IMG/VR virus record: IMGVR_UViG_3300037502_002304
Coordinates: 1 to 64,000 of that record
Source of the DNA: a virus
Reading direction: 5' to 3' (one strand)
DNA: 64,000 nucleotides
The translations under genes were made by a program, and so were the position numbers. Numbering within the stretch: the stretch's first letter is position 1; the number at the start of each line of letters is the position of its first letter. This document shows positions 37,863 to 46,922 of this stretch, one piece after another. The notes below the pieces were generated by a model that was not told the DNA's origin, ran no database searches, and saw nothing but the letters and a program-made list of their open reading frames with translations.

Positions 37863-38814
37863 ACGGATTAAATCCCATTTCTGGATTATTAGTCCAAGAA
37901 ATACCAGGCTCACCACTTCCTGAAGCTTTAATGTATTCCCACAAATCAAAGAATGTTTCTTTAGTAGCTCTTGACCTTACTAAAACTACACTATTATTAG
38001 CTCTACCTCTTTGTGGATTTAATTCCCACCAGTTACCTGTTTTACAAGATAACATTTCTTTATCATCCACAGAGAATAATGATATTAGTGCTGCTCTTCT
38101 AATACCTCCAGATAGTACAGAATCAGCTATATGACACATAATATCATGTACTTCTATAGGCCTTAACTTACTATTATCAGGTTTATTATCTAATATACCA
38201 CGTACTTTGGTAATACATTCTTTTAATGGTTGAGGACCAGGTGCTTTACCTCCAGAAGTAATTAATAAACTACCCTTAGGTCTAATTTCCCTATAATCGA
38301 ATTCTATTGTAGAAGAAATCATACCAAAGTAGGATTTCATCAACATTTTAATAGCATCAGCCCACCCAACTATACTATCTTCTATTACATATCTCCTAAC
38401 TCTATTAGGATTAGGTTTTCTGATATAAGGTAACTGTTCAACATGATGTTTTTGAACGGAATATCCTACACCAGAACCACTTAGTAATAGAAACATAGCT
38501 TCTTGGAAGGCTCTATAATCATTCATAGCCATGAAGCTACAATTATAAAGTCTAGCAGGGTTAACATCTGCTGCAGGCCCTGCAAACTGCATACTCCTCA
38601 TTGAAGGAAGTACCTTTTTGTTTAAAACAAATGAATATGCCCATTCAATATCATCCTTTAATTTAGGAAATTTCTTCAGGTGCATATTCTTATTCCTATC
38701 TACAATCTCCTGCCAAGTTTCCCTACGATTTAAATCATAAAGATACCTAGCATACTTGTTAAAAATAGTAATCTCACTCAAAATCTCTCTACTTCTATCC
38801 ATATTACTATTCAT
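37863..38814 (-). CDS. nrdJ: Class II (B12-dependent) ribonucleoside-triphosphate reductase, exon 1
   Basis: Codes residues 1-317 plus the first base of codon 318. Family blocks: LYNCSFMAM (Cys92, partner of the later redox cysteine), GSGVGYSVQKHHVEQLP, SGGIRRAALISLFSVDD, NWWELNPQRGRANNS and SGEPGISW. The enzyme makes dNTPs from NTPs using adenosylcobalamin and needs no radical-generating second subunit; none is encoded here. It must draw cobalamin from the host or the gut. Read through without splicing, the frame ends at TAA within 20 nt of the splice site. Upstream is phoH; downstream dut and polA form a dNTP and replication operon. Confidence 0.92.
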
Positions 38815-38831
38815 ATTAAAATATTTAGTTA

Positions 38832-39485
38832 TTAATAATTTTTAAGTAATTCATCAATTATTGGATGTCTCCAATTAGTCTTAAGACTATAATATCCTAC
38901 TCCTTCTACAATTTGGCTTAATTCACATAATCTTTTAAATCCAGATTCTTCTTTATTAATTAAAGCTTGATCTATATCACCACAGAAAATCATTTGAGAA
39001 CTACGACCTAATCTAGTAAAGAAAGCAATAGTGTCTTCTTTATTAAGATTCTGTGCTTCATCTACTATTACTATTGAATTATTAAAAGTTCTACCTTGTA
39101 CAAACATAGTAGGTACTATCTTCAATACTTTATCTTTAACTAGTTTATCGTAATTTTCACATCCTTCTATATCTGTGATAATTTCGATTATAGGGGCAAG
39201 CCAAGGGTCAAGTTTTTGTACAATATCTCCAGGAAGAAATCCAATATTATGTTCTTTTTTAAAAACTGGGGGTCTAGTAATTATAATATTTTTAATTCCT
39301 GAATTCTTACGCCCTAGAGCATACTGCTCTAGAGCATAAGTTGAAGCTAATCTAGTCTTCCCAGTTCCTGCTCTTCCTGCTAGACAAGTAATTACATTAC
39401 TTTTTATGACCTTTTTAGCTTCTAATTGATCTTTACTAAGACTTTCATTATACTTCTGGATTGGTGCTTTTGGTACTCTTCCCAT
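38832..39485 (-). CDS. phoH: PhoH-like ATPase
   Basis: 217 residues. Walker A is GRAGTGKT (about 37-44), followed by IIITRPPV. Walker B is IVIVDEAQN, followed by the family block IFCGDIDQ. This is the short phage PhoH form, an RNA-helicase-like P-loop ATPase whose exact role in phage infection is unsettled. It precedes the reductase by 17 nt in the same operon. Confidence 0.92.
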   Translation of the reverse strand: MGRVPKAPIQKYNESLSKDQLEAKKVIKSNVITCLAGRAGTGKTRLASTYALEQYALGRKNSGIKNIIITRPPVFKKEHNIGFLPGDIVQKLDPWLAPIIEIITDIEGCENYDKLVKDKVLKIVPTMFVQGRTFNNSIVIVDEAQNLNKEDTIAFFTRLGRSSQMIFCGDIDQALINKEESGFKRLCELSQIVEGVGYYSLKTNWRHPIIDELLKNY

Positions 39486-39501
39486 AGATTATCTTTTAAA
39501 A

Positions 39502-40008
39502 TTAATCATCATAATAGGTTTCCTTAATTATATCAATTTTACTACTTAAATCTACATCTTCTGGAAATTCTTCTAAGTTAAGATAGTCTATCCATTGCTG
39601 AATCAATTCTGGATCTCTGTATACTACTTTACTGATTAAATCATATACATGCAGCGGATAATACTCAAAAGTAAATTTAATAATCTTAGCTTTACTTTCT
39701 TCACTAATCTTACTGTATTTACCGTTAATAAATTTAATATAATCTTCTAAATACTCATCTTTAATTTTTAAGATTAAAATATACTCATTAGTATTTTCTT
39801 TGTGAAAAAGGGCGTCAAAGATAGGAATATTTTTATAATAATCAAAAAAATCTTCGGAAATATTTTCACCGTCGATTAATAAGACTAATACTTTATCCTT
39901 ATCTCGATACCTTATAAAAGTATTTTTAAGATTATCTAATAATGTCTGAACATTTTTTTGATAATCAGATAGTACTAACGGTAAAATGTAATTTTTTGAC
40001 TTATTCAT
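39502..40008 (-). CDS. Unknown protein
   Basis: 168 residues, alpha/beta, acidic. It has a hydrophobic strand followed by Asp (VLVLLIDGENIS) and a helical C-terminus (ELIQQWIDYLNLEEFPED). No signal or membrane segment. Located between rtcB and phoH with short gaps. The strand-Asp pattern could belong to a nuclease- or GTPase-like fold, but no full motif set is visible. Confidence 0.5.
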   Translation of the reverse strand: MNKSKNYILPLVLSDYQKNVQTLLDNLKNTFIRYRDKDKVLVLLIDGENISEDFFDYYKNIPIFDALFHKENTNEYILILKIKDEYLEDYIKFINGKYSKISEESKAKIIKFTFEYYPLHVYDLISKVVYRDPELIQQWIDYLNLEEFPEDVDLSSKIDIIKETYYDD

Positions 40009-40041
40009 ACGCCTCTACCAACTTCACGATTAAACTTACTA

Positions 40042-41253
40042 TTAAGATGCTTTAAAATTATAAATAGGTTTTAAAATATCTATAACTTCTACAGTACCTT
40101 TAATATTATTTATAATTTCATCTATAGGCTTATAAGCCATAGGTGACTCATCTAAGGTATCTTTAGTTACAGAACTACTATAAATACCTGACATACTCTT
40201 AACATATTCATCATAATTAAGAGTTTCAAAAGCTTTTTTACGACTCATTAACCTTCCTGCGCCATGCGGTGCAGAACAATTCCATTCAACATTTCCTAAT
40301 CCTCTACATAATAATGTCCCCTCCTTCATATTAATAGGTATAACAACTAATTTATTTAATAGGGCACTTATTGCTCCTTTTCTTACAATATAAGTGTCAT
40401 CATCTATACTTTTTGCTATAAAATTATGAATAGTATTAATAGTTTTCACCCTAAAATTTAGATTCATATTTCTTAAAATAATATAAGCTATATAAGTTCT
40501 ATTTAATAAAGCATAAAGGGTTACTTTTTGTACATCTTCAATATAATTATCAAAGTTTTTTCCTATTAAAACAGCATTTTCTTCATTAATAGATCTTTGC
40601 TTAATCTTATTAATAGCACTCTGTATTTCCTTTTGTCTACCAGCAGCTTTAAGCCTATTAATAGTACGCTGTATTTTCTTCCTTTTAGAATCTTTTAAGA
40701 AATCTATAGCTACTTTCTCATAATATTTAGCTACTTGATAACCTAAACTTCTACTACCAGAATGAATTATAAGATATAAATTACCTTCTTTATCTTTATC
40801 TACTTCTATAAAATGATTTCCTCCTCCTAGAGTTCCTATAGACTGTTTAGCTCTTTCAATATCTACATGATCTTTACATTTTAAACTATTTAAAAGTTTA
40901 GTGATAAGTATATTATCATTGTAATTTTTATGAACATTTTTACCACTGGGTACAGTATATTTAATAATAGCATCTAATTTTTTAAGATCAATATCTTTTT
41001 CTTGAAGCTTAAAAGCAGTGACCCCACAGCCAATATCCACACCTATTAATTTAGGTGAAATCTTATCTTTAACAGTCATAGTAGTACCTATAGTACATCC
41101 TTTTCCAGAATGTACATCAGGCATAATTCTAATTTTAGAATCTTTATAAAAGGGATTATTAGCTAGATTTTTTATCTGCTTTAAAGCCTCATCTTCAATG
41201 TTATCAGTAAAAATTTTTACTTCTGATCCAAATTTAGTTTTAAAAGTCTTCAT
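40042..41253 (-). CDS. rtcB: RNA ligase RtcB
   Basis: 403 residues with the RtcB signatures in order: MPDVHSGKGCTIGTTM, GVDIGCGV (metal-binding Cys76), LGGGNHFIEV, IHSGSRSLG, then APHGAGRLMSR (with the guanylylated His) and DESPMAYKP. RtcB joins 2',3'-cyclic phosphate or 3'-phosphate RNA ends to 5'-OH ends using GTP and Mn. In a phage it probably repairs tRNAs cut by host defence ribonucleases; that role is inferred. Overlaps the upstream nuclease gene by 4 nt (ATGA). Confidence 0.95.
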   Translation of the reverse strand: MKTFKTKFGSEVKIFTDNIEDEALKQIKNLANNPFYKDSKIRIMPDVHSGKGCTIGTTMTVKDKISPKLIGVDIGCGVTAFKLQEKDIDLKKLDAIIKYTVPSGKNVHKNYNDNILITKLLNSLKCKDHVDIERAKQSIGTLGGGNHFIEVDKDKEGNLYLIIHSGSRSLGYQVAKYYEKVAIDFLKDSKRKKIQRTINRLKAAGRQKEIQSAINKIKQRSINEENAVLIGKNFDNYIEDVQKVTLYALLNRTYIAYIILRNMNLNFRVKTINTIHNFIAKSIDDDTYIVRKGAISALLNKLVVIPINMKEGTLLCRGLGNVEWNCSAPHGAGRLMSRKKAFETLNYDEYVKSMSGIYSSSVTKDTLDESPMAYKPIDEIINNIKGTVEVIDILKPIYNFKAS

Positions 41254-42272
41254 GTTAAAGGTGTTTGAATTTCAATCACTCCATTATTTTCTGCAATATG
41301 CCTAGGAAGAATAAATTCTTCATTTTCTAGATACCATTTATAATCATCTACTATTTCTAGGATACCTTTATATTCTTTTCCAGTTCTGGTAATCCAGCCT
41401 TCAGCAGCCATTTCAATGAATTTATTAGGCATCTTATAAATTAAAGGTAATTCTGGATTTTCTCTAGAAATGTAAATGAATTCAAATGGTGCTACTTCAA
41501 AGTCTTTGAAATAAGGAACTGTTTCTCTAATATAGTATACTGCTATAGTATACATAGCAGCTTGTAGATAATATTTATATTTATAAAAGTTTTCCATAAA
41601 ATTAAAGAAAGTTCCTGTCTTTAAATCTTTAGGGTAAATAACCTTATTTTTATGATCTACTATTACAATATCAAGCATTCCCTTTACTTCTACTCCTCTT
41701 ATAGTAAAGAAAATAATTGCTTGTTTTACAATCTCTATATTTTCATCATAACTTTCTCTAAATATATCCCTAGTATATTCATGAGATTTTAAAGTAGCAA
41801 CCATTGTTTGTGCCAACTCTAATTCATCAGGACTTATATATTTTTTGCCCCTTAACATAGCTTTCACCATATTAAGTTGCACCTCAAAGAACTTATCCTT
41901 TAAATTAGGGGACTTCTTAAAGTTTAATTTCTTACAAATATCCTTTAAATCAGAGTCTTGTATATTAATTAAGTTATTATCAAATATATACTTTAATATT
42001 TTACTATGGTGAGTCCTTCCTGATAAATCAGGTGATACATTACTAATAGTGTATTCTTCATTTACATCATAATCCTCACCTGTTAAATATTTATCAACTA
42101 TACTTCCAAGTGTAAGACTTGGACTTCTTTTTTCAGGGATACCCTCCATTATTACGGAGGGTCCCTTTTCTTCTAATTCCTTAAAGAATGAATAAGAAGG
42201 TCTAGGATCTGCTCTATATTCTTTTTCTGGAATGTCTTGACAACAACTTTTAAATTCTACCATATCTTTCAT
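41250..42272 (-). CDS. PD-(D/E)XK exonuclease (Cas4/RecB-like)
   Basis: 340 residues. The N-terminal half carries PSYSFFKELE and SLTLGSIVDKYLTG, as in RecB-type nucleases. The catalytic core is GVEVKGMLDIVIVD followed by IYPKDLKTG (the D...DxK pair) and then YYLQAAMYTIAVYY, where QAAMY is typical of Cas4/RecB folds. It probably processes DNA ends in recombination or replication, near the Sak4-like ATPase and SSB. Ends with TGA in an ATGA overlap with rtcB. A GC-rich hairpin lies early in the gene at 42141-42162. Confidence 0.8.
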   Translation of the reverse strand: MKDMVEFKSCCQDIPEKEYRADPRPSYSFFKELEEKGPSVIMEGIPEKRSPSLTLGSIVDKYLTGEDYDVNEEYTISNVSPDLSGRTHHSKILKYIFDNNLINIQDSDLKDICKKLNFKKSPNLKDKFFEVQLNMVKAMLRGKKYISPDELELAQTMVATLKSHEYTRDIFRESYDENIEIVKQAIIFFTIRGVEVKGMLDIVIVDHKNKVIYPKDLKTGTFFNFMENFYKYKYYLQAAMYTIAVYYIRETVPYFKDFEVAPFEFIYISRENPELPLIYKMPNKFIEMAAEGWITRTGKEYKGILEIVDDYKWYLENEEFILPRHIAENNGVIEIQTPLT

Positions 42273-42275
42273 ATT

Positions 42276-42482
42276 TTAACCAAAATAATATTCTGTAACC
42301 ATTGTATCCAATTCAGATAATTTCTTACTTCTAGGATGTCTCTCACAAAGAGATTCTGTAATAATTCTAGCTACATGACCTTCAGATTGGTCAGTATTTA
42401 CTGCTTCTATAAATGCTTTCTTTACTTGTCTATCCCTTATATATTTTTTAGCATGCTTAATAATATCTTCTTTATTATACAT
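42276..42482 (-). CDS. Small unknown basic helical protein
   Basis: 68 residues, rich in Lys and Arg (IIKHAKKYIRDRQVKKAFIE), mostly helical. Spaced 3 nt from both neighbours, in a nuclease operon. It could bind DNA or a nuclease partner. No family recognised. Confidence 0.5.
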   Translation of the reverse strand: MYNKEDIIKHAKKYIRDRQVKKAFIEAVNTDQSEGHVARIITESLCERHPRSKKLSELDTMVTEYYFG

Positions 42483-42485
42483 ACA

Positions 42486-43127
42486 TTATTTCTTTAAGTT
42501 AAACAAAAATTCATTTAAAGTTTTTACATCATAATTTAACTTACTTTCTCCAATTCTATTTTTAGAAGTATTTCTCCTATATACTTCTAGATTAATTACT
42601 TTTCTAGGAGTAAAAGTTAAATTAAATAATGTATCAGCTCTTTTACTTTTTTTAGGGGAAAAAGGTTTTATCTTTTGGATATAAATTCCAGCCTTATCAT
42701 ATAACCATTTTTGTTTGTATGGAAATGAAATACTACTACTAGTATTCTTTTCATAATAAGCTTTTATTTCTACATAAGAAATAAATTTTCTTTCTCCATC
42801 TTCTTCTACTGTAGTATTTACTCTAAATGGAATATCTCTTACATTACCTTTTATAGGCACTTCAGTATTTAAATAAAATATATTTTCAGCCTTTTTATTC
42901 CATAAAATAGAGAAGTCAGCAGTAATACTGGCTTCCCTTAATAAATGTTCTGATTTTACAACTGTCTTACCTCTGACATTTTTATAATAATAATTTACTA
43001 CTGGCTCACTAAGAGGAAAAGTATTTACTTCATATCCCCAATCTTTTACAAATCCAGCTTGTTTTAATTCTTCTAAATAATAAGAAAAATACTCTTCTTC
43101 CCTAGACTTAAAATCATAATCAATCAT
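42486..43127 (-). CDS. PD-(D/E)XK-type endonuclease (DUF1064-like)
   Basis: 213 residues. The start (SREEEYFSYYLEELKQAGFV) followed by a Tyr/Phe-rich strand, then ITADFSILW and YVEIKAYYEKN with FPYKQKWLYDKAGIYIQKI, gives the D...ExK arrangement of small phage endonucleases similar to DUF1064. A likely role is cutting branched or recombination intermediates. Its start codon overlaps the ATP-grasp stop (TGA) by 8 nt. Family placement is from recognised sequence character, not from a search. Confidence 0.65.
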   Translation of the reverse strand: MIDYDFKSREEEYFSYYLEELKQAGFVKDWGYEVNTFPLSEPVVNYYYKNVRGKTVVKSEHLLREASITADFSILWNKKAENIFYLNTEVPIKGNVRDIPFRVNTTVEEDGERKFISYVEIKAYYEKNTSSSISFPYKQKWLYDKAGIYIQKIKPFSPKKSKRADTLFNLTFTPRKVINLEVYRRNTSKNRIGESKLNYDVKTLNEFLFNLKK

Positions 43128-43998
43128 CTGAATCCTCCTCTTCTAAATAATTCTCTGCATTACTATTATATCTCTTATTATATTCATCTACAGAAAAAGC
43201 AATTCCTAAATATTTAGAAATAGCTCTTACATACCTTAAATGAGTTGTAGTACCTCTTTTCATTCCTGGTGCAGTATTAATTTCTAATACACGAGCTTCT
43301 CCTGTATTTGAATTATATGCAATATCTACTGCACCAAATACTAATCCAAGAGCAGGAATAGCAGCTAATGCTACCTCTTTTACTATATCTGGAACTTCTA
43401 TTCCCTTCCTACAAAATGACCAACCTTTTTTAAAGTTTCTAATATATTTAGATTCTTCAGTAATAACTATATTCTTTTCTGCACGTCTACTGCTAGACAT
43501 TTTCTTTTTCTGTACAGCATCTATTACTTCTCCATTAAATACATGAATCCTATACTCAGCATCATTTTCAAAATATTCTGTATATAATTTAGCATCTACT
43601 AACTCATCTTCAGTAGTAGCTAATACAATACCTTTACCTTCTTTACTAGATACTAAAGTTCTACAATAAATTATTTTACCATTTCTAATAGCTTTGGCTG
43701 CATCTTTCTTTTTTAGATAAAAAGTTACATGAGGTACATCACTTAACTCTAAGTTAATAAGAGTCTTAATTTTATTAGAAGCTAATGCTACATTTTCAGG
43801 TCTATTTATAATAATTATATCAGCATTACCACGTCTTAAAGCAGGGGCATCTCCTGCATACCCCCAATTTAATACAACATGTCCAGTTCTTGGGATATAA
43901 TTTCTATTTGGATATATTCTTTTACATTTAAAATGTCTTGAAATAGCCTTAGAAGATAGACTATTCATTTTGTAAGGAAGAACTTTTAAATTTCTCAT
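43120..43998 (-). CDS. ATP-grasp ligase (RimK-like)
   Basis: 292 residues. An N-terminal pre-ATP-grasp part (VVLNWGYAG, DIIIINRPENV) is followed by EYRIHVFNGEVIDAVQKKK and the magnesium-binding block GEARVLEINTAPGMKRG. Such enzymes activate a carboxylate with ATP and join it to an amine. In some phages they sit with amidoligases and class II glutamine amidotransferases, as here (45496-49998), as part of a peptide or amide modification set. The C-terminus is acidic (YLEEEDSDD). The target is unknown. Ends with TGA. Confidence 0.8.
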   Translation of the reverse strand: MRNLKVLPYKMNSLSSKAISRHFKCKRIYPNRNYIPRTGHVVLNWGYAGDAPALRRGNADIIIINRPENVALASNKIKTLINLELSDVPHVTFYLKKKDAAKAIRNGKIIYCRTLVSSKEGKGIVLATTEDELVDAKLYTEYFENDAEYRIHVFNGEVIDAVQKKKMSSSRRAEKNIVITEESKYIRNFKKGWSFCRKGIEVPDIVKEVALAAIPALGLVFGAVDIAYNSNTGEARVLEINTAPGMKRGTTTHLRYVRAISKYLGIAFSVDEYNKRYNSNAENYLEEEDSDD

Positions 43999-44023
43999 AG
44001 TAGTTTATTTAAAAAGATTTAAC

Positions 44024-44401
44024 TTATTTATATATATTTAAATATACTAAACAAATTGCCATTCGAGATTTATTAGTGCTAGTATACTTTTTAACTTCAA
44101 CCTTGTCATAATAAGGTTTAAGTTTTTCTAATATAGTATCTAAATATTTTTCTCTAACATCAATTGCCATTATTTGTTTACCTACATACTCTTTGAGTAA
44201 TGACATAATTTTGTCAATATACTCTTGTTTCCTGAGATTAACAAGTGATTCAATATTTCCTACAGTAAATAATTGACAATTTAATGTTGGATCTACTGTG
44301 ACTAATATACTAACATAATTAGCATTTAAAAATATTATTTCTCCAATATAAGGAAAATATTTATGTTTCCATTCAAATACTATTTCTACATCTTGTGTCA
44401 T
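44024..44401 (-). CDS. Unknown protein, second of a tandem paralogous pair
   Basis: 125 residues from the ATG at 44401. A frame extends to 44437 but would overlap the previous gene, and only the ATG at 44401 has the AT-rich leader. Shares with its upstream neighbour: P-(L/F)NCQL near residue 47, VGKQIMAIDVR / IGKNIVLIDIR, YLD-----L-PY, then KKYTSTN and a final CL-YL. Soluble alpha/beta protein. Function not recognised. Confidence 0.65.
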   Translation of the reverse strand: MTQDVEIVFEWKHKYFPYIGEIIFLNANYVSILVTVDPTLNCQLFTVGNIESLVNLRKQEYIDKIMSLLKEYVGKQIMAIDVREKYLDTILEKLKPYYDKVEVKKYTSTNKSRMAICLVYLNIYK

Positions 44402-44417
44402 TTTAGTAATATTTAAA

Positions 44418-44810
44418 TTATATAAGTTTTTCGTCACTTAAGTATAATAAACATAAAACCATTTCAGACCCATTAGTACTTGTATATTTCTTAATGTTTA
44501 TTTTATTACAATATGGCTGTACTAATTTCTCCATTTTATCTAAATAGAATTGTCTAATATCTATTAATACAATATTTTTACCAATATGATATTTAATTTT
44601 TTTAAAAATCTGTCTAACTATATCTGGAAATTCTTTTAATTCTAAAAGTTCTTCACTTCCTCCTAAAGAACATAATTGACAATTAAAAGTAGGAGAACTA
44701 TATACTGTTAGAATAATATCGAAAAAAGGATCATGTTCTATAGTTATTTTTCCTGCACTAATTGGGCCAGTAACCCATTCAAATTTTACATTATTAATAG
44801 AATCTCTCAT
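44418..44810 (-). CDS. Unknown protein, first of a tandem paralogous pair
   Basis: 130 residues, starting 1 nt after the uracil-DNA glycosylase stop. Blocks shared with the next gene: TFNCQL, IGKNIVLIDIRQFYLD, IKKYTSTNGSEM and CLLYL. Diverged enough to be an old duplication. Neither copy shows a known motif. The pair separates UDG from the ATP-grasp gene. Confidence 0.65.
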   Translation of the reverse strand: MRDSINNVKFEWVTGPISAGKITIEHDPFFDIILTVYSSPTFNCQLCSLGGSEELLELKEFPDIVRQIFKKIKYHIGKNIVLIDIRQFYLDKMEKLVQPYCNKINIKKYTSTNGSEMVLCLLYLSDEKLI

Positions 44811-44811
44811 A

Positions 44812-45495
44812 TTACAATAATTTTAATTCTTGATCATAATATTTTTTAACTAATCCTACTAAATTTTTAAAATCAAATTCCCATAATCTACCTTTTCTAG
44901 CAGCATATGAAGGATGTTCTGCTTCTAGAATGATATGAGCATTTGAGTTTATATATTGTTTATAATCCTGTGCATTCTTACCCCACAAACAGAATATTAA
45001 TCCACTGTTATATTCTGATAGTCTTTTAAGCACTTCAATAGTAAACCATTTCCAATACTTAAAATGACTTTCTGGCTCACCTTTTTTCACAGTTAAAGCA
45101 GTATTATATAAAAATATACCTTGGTTAGCCCAATGTATTAAATCCTTTTTAAACTCTCCTTCATAATTAAAATCGTATTCTACACGTTCTTTTATTTTTC
45201 TGAGAGAAGGACTTAATCCATTAGAAGATAAATCATTAGAGAAAGCTAATCCATTAGCTCTATTATTTGGATAAGGGTCTTGGCCTAATATAACTACTTT
45301 TAAATCATCATAATTTGTTAATTTAAAGGCATTAAATACCTTATTTTTCTCTGGAAATATTAATCCTTTATTTACTTTATACTCTTTACTCAAAGAGTCT
45401 AAAATCTTATAAAAATCAGTAGATAGTAATATAGGACTTAACATCCTATACCAACTACCTACTAATTTTTGTGCAAATTCTTTACTAACTTTCAT
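44812..45495 (-). CDS. ung: Uracil-DNA glycosylase, family 1
   Basis: 227 residues with the family 1 motifs: GQDPYPN (71-77, with the catalytic Asp73 in the water-activating loop), GLSPSLRKI, IFLYNTALTV and the DNA-minor-groove loop HPSYAA. It removes uracil from DNA. With dUTPase and ThyX it keeps uracil low, a set common in crAss-like phages. It abuts the amidoligase gene with no gap. Confidence 0.96.
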   Translation of the reverse strand: MKVSKEFAQKLVGSWYRMLSPILLSTDFYKILDSLSKEYKVNKGLIFPEKNKVFNAFKLTNYDDLKVVILGQDPYPNNRANGLAFSNDLSSNGLSPSLRKIKERVEYDFNYEGEFKKDLIHWANQGIFLYNTALTVKKGEPESHFKYWKWFTIEVLKRLSEYNSGLIFCLWGKNAQDYKQYINSNAHIILEAEHPSYAARKGRLWEFDFKNLVGLVKKYYDQELKLL

Positions 45496-46920
45496 TCATA
45501 CTATTTCTTTTATTGGAAAATTAAAATTATTTAAATTGTCGCATTTAACATCTAATACTCCTATAAAATCATGATATTTACTTTGATACATATTCATAAG
45601 ATCTTTTCTATACTTTATATAAGCTTTTAAGAACTTATTAAGCATTTTATCTTTATAAATAGTATCTATAATAGAGTTAAGAGTAATATTTTTATTAAAA
45701 GGATTTTCATCTTTAACTCTAAAAGCATATTCTACAATAGCACTGGTAATAAATATCCAAGCAGCTATCTTATCTTTATTAAAAGTACTGTTATGAATTC
45801 TAAATTCTACAGTACCACTACCAGCAAAAGCATAATGATTTAAATTACATATATAATATCTAGAATTAACAGCCCATTTATGCTCATTATATGCATCTAT
45901 AGGATGGCTCATTCCTATATGAAAAGAATCTAAATCTACATTATCAGATGATAGAAATAAAACTATATTTTCTAGATCATGTTCAAAATCATCATAAGTT
46001 ATTAGATTTTTATTTAATGGTTGACAATAATTCTTACCAGTACTTTTAAATAAAGCTGTCCTTTTTAATAATAAAGGAAACATTTTATATATTTCATCCT
46101 GAACTGTACATACTGTTCTATAAAGAGATACTAACATTTCATCAGAGCGGGAATAACCTCCTATATGGACATGTAAACTTTCATCTACACTTCTAGAACA
46201 GTACTTATTCAATAGTTCAGAATGAGTTTTAATAGCTGGAAATACAACATTTTTGTCTAGAATTACAGTAGCATATTCAAAAGAAATACCTCTAGACTTT
46301 CTGAGACTACCATCTTTTACTGGTATTAATCCATTAATTAAACATTTATTTTCAGGGATTTTACCTGCATATGTTTCATATTCTAACCCCACAGTAACAT
46401 TATCTGGTAAAAATTTCCAGAAATGCTTTACTTTAGGTGGATTAAAGTGTTTATTAAAACTGTTGGTAAAACCTTGCAATAATCTATCTGCACTATAATC
46501 AAAGGGGAAATTATAACTTCCCCCTAAAGTTGGTCTATAGAACTTTTTATTTGCTTTATTTTTACGAACAAATATACCAGTTCTTATATCTTCTACATAT
46601 TTACCACTTTTTAATAAAACACTTTCATCATAAAAAATTCCTTCTGAAGGTATAGCAACACTTTTTATAGGATCAAATTTAAAATGAGCATAAACAGGTT
46701 TATCCTTCTTGTAATCAACTATACCTTTTACATGTGCTGCACTCTTTAATACATAATTCTTTACATCATAATCATACACTACTAAATTACTATCAATTCG
46801 ATAATATCGGCCGTTAGGCATTTTAAAGCACTGACGACCGATTTCATAATACTTACCATTATATTTTCTACAATTATCTTTAGGTGCAAGTGTACCATCA
46901 AAAGTTTCTACCATTTCCAT
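45496..46920 (-). CDS. Putative COOH-NH2 amidoligase (glutamine synthetase-like fold)
   Basis: 474 residues. About 160 N-terminal residues of unrecognised beta-rich sequence precede an amidoligase domain: TVGLEYETYAG (metal-binding Glu), LIPVKDGSL, GISFEYATV, SLHVHIGGYS and GTVEFRIHNSTFN. These are the motifs of the COOH-NH2 ligase superfamily, which uses ATP to form amide bonds. Neighbours are a class II glutamine amidotransferase (2 nt upstream), a second amidoligase and a gamma-glutamyl cyclotransferase-like protein. The set suggests a peptide-like modification; its target (host wall, a protein or a metabolite) is unknown. Confidence 0.8.
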   Translation of the reverse strand: MEMVETFDGTLAPKDNCRKYNGKYYEIGRQCFKMPNGRYYRIDSNLVVYDYDVKNYVLKSAAHVKGIVDYKKDKPVYAHFKFDPIKSVAIPSEGIFYDESVLLKSGKYVEDIRTGIFVRKNKANKKFYRPTLGGSYNFPFDYSADRLLQGFTNSFNKHFNPPKVKHFWKFLPDNVTVGLEYETYAGKIPENKCLINGLIPVKDGSLRKSRGISFEYATVILDKNVVFPAIKTHSELLNKYCSRSVDESLHVHIGGYSRSDEMLVSLYRTVCTVQDEIYKMFPLLLKRTALFKSTGKNYCQPLNKNLITYDDFEHDLENIVLFLSSDNVDLDSFHIGMSHPIDAYNEHKWAVNSRYYICNLNHYAFAGSGTVEFRIHNSTFNKDKIAAWIFITSAIVEYAFRVKDENPFNKNITLNSIIDTIYKDKMLNKFLKAYIKYRKDLMNMYQSKYHDFIGVLDVKCDNLNNFNFPIKEIV

Positions 46921-46922
46921 AG

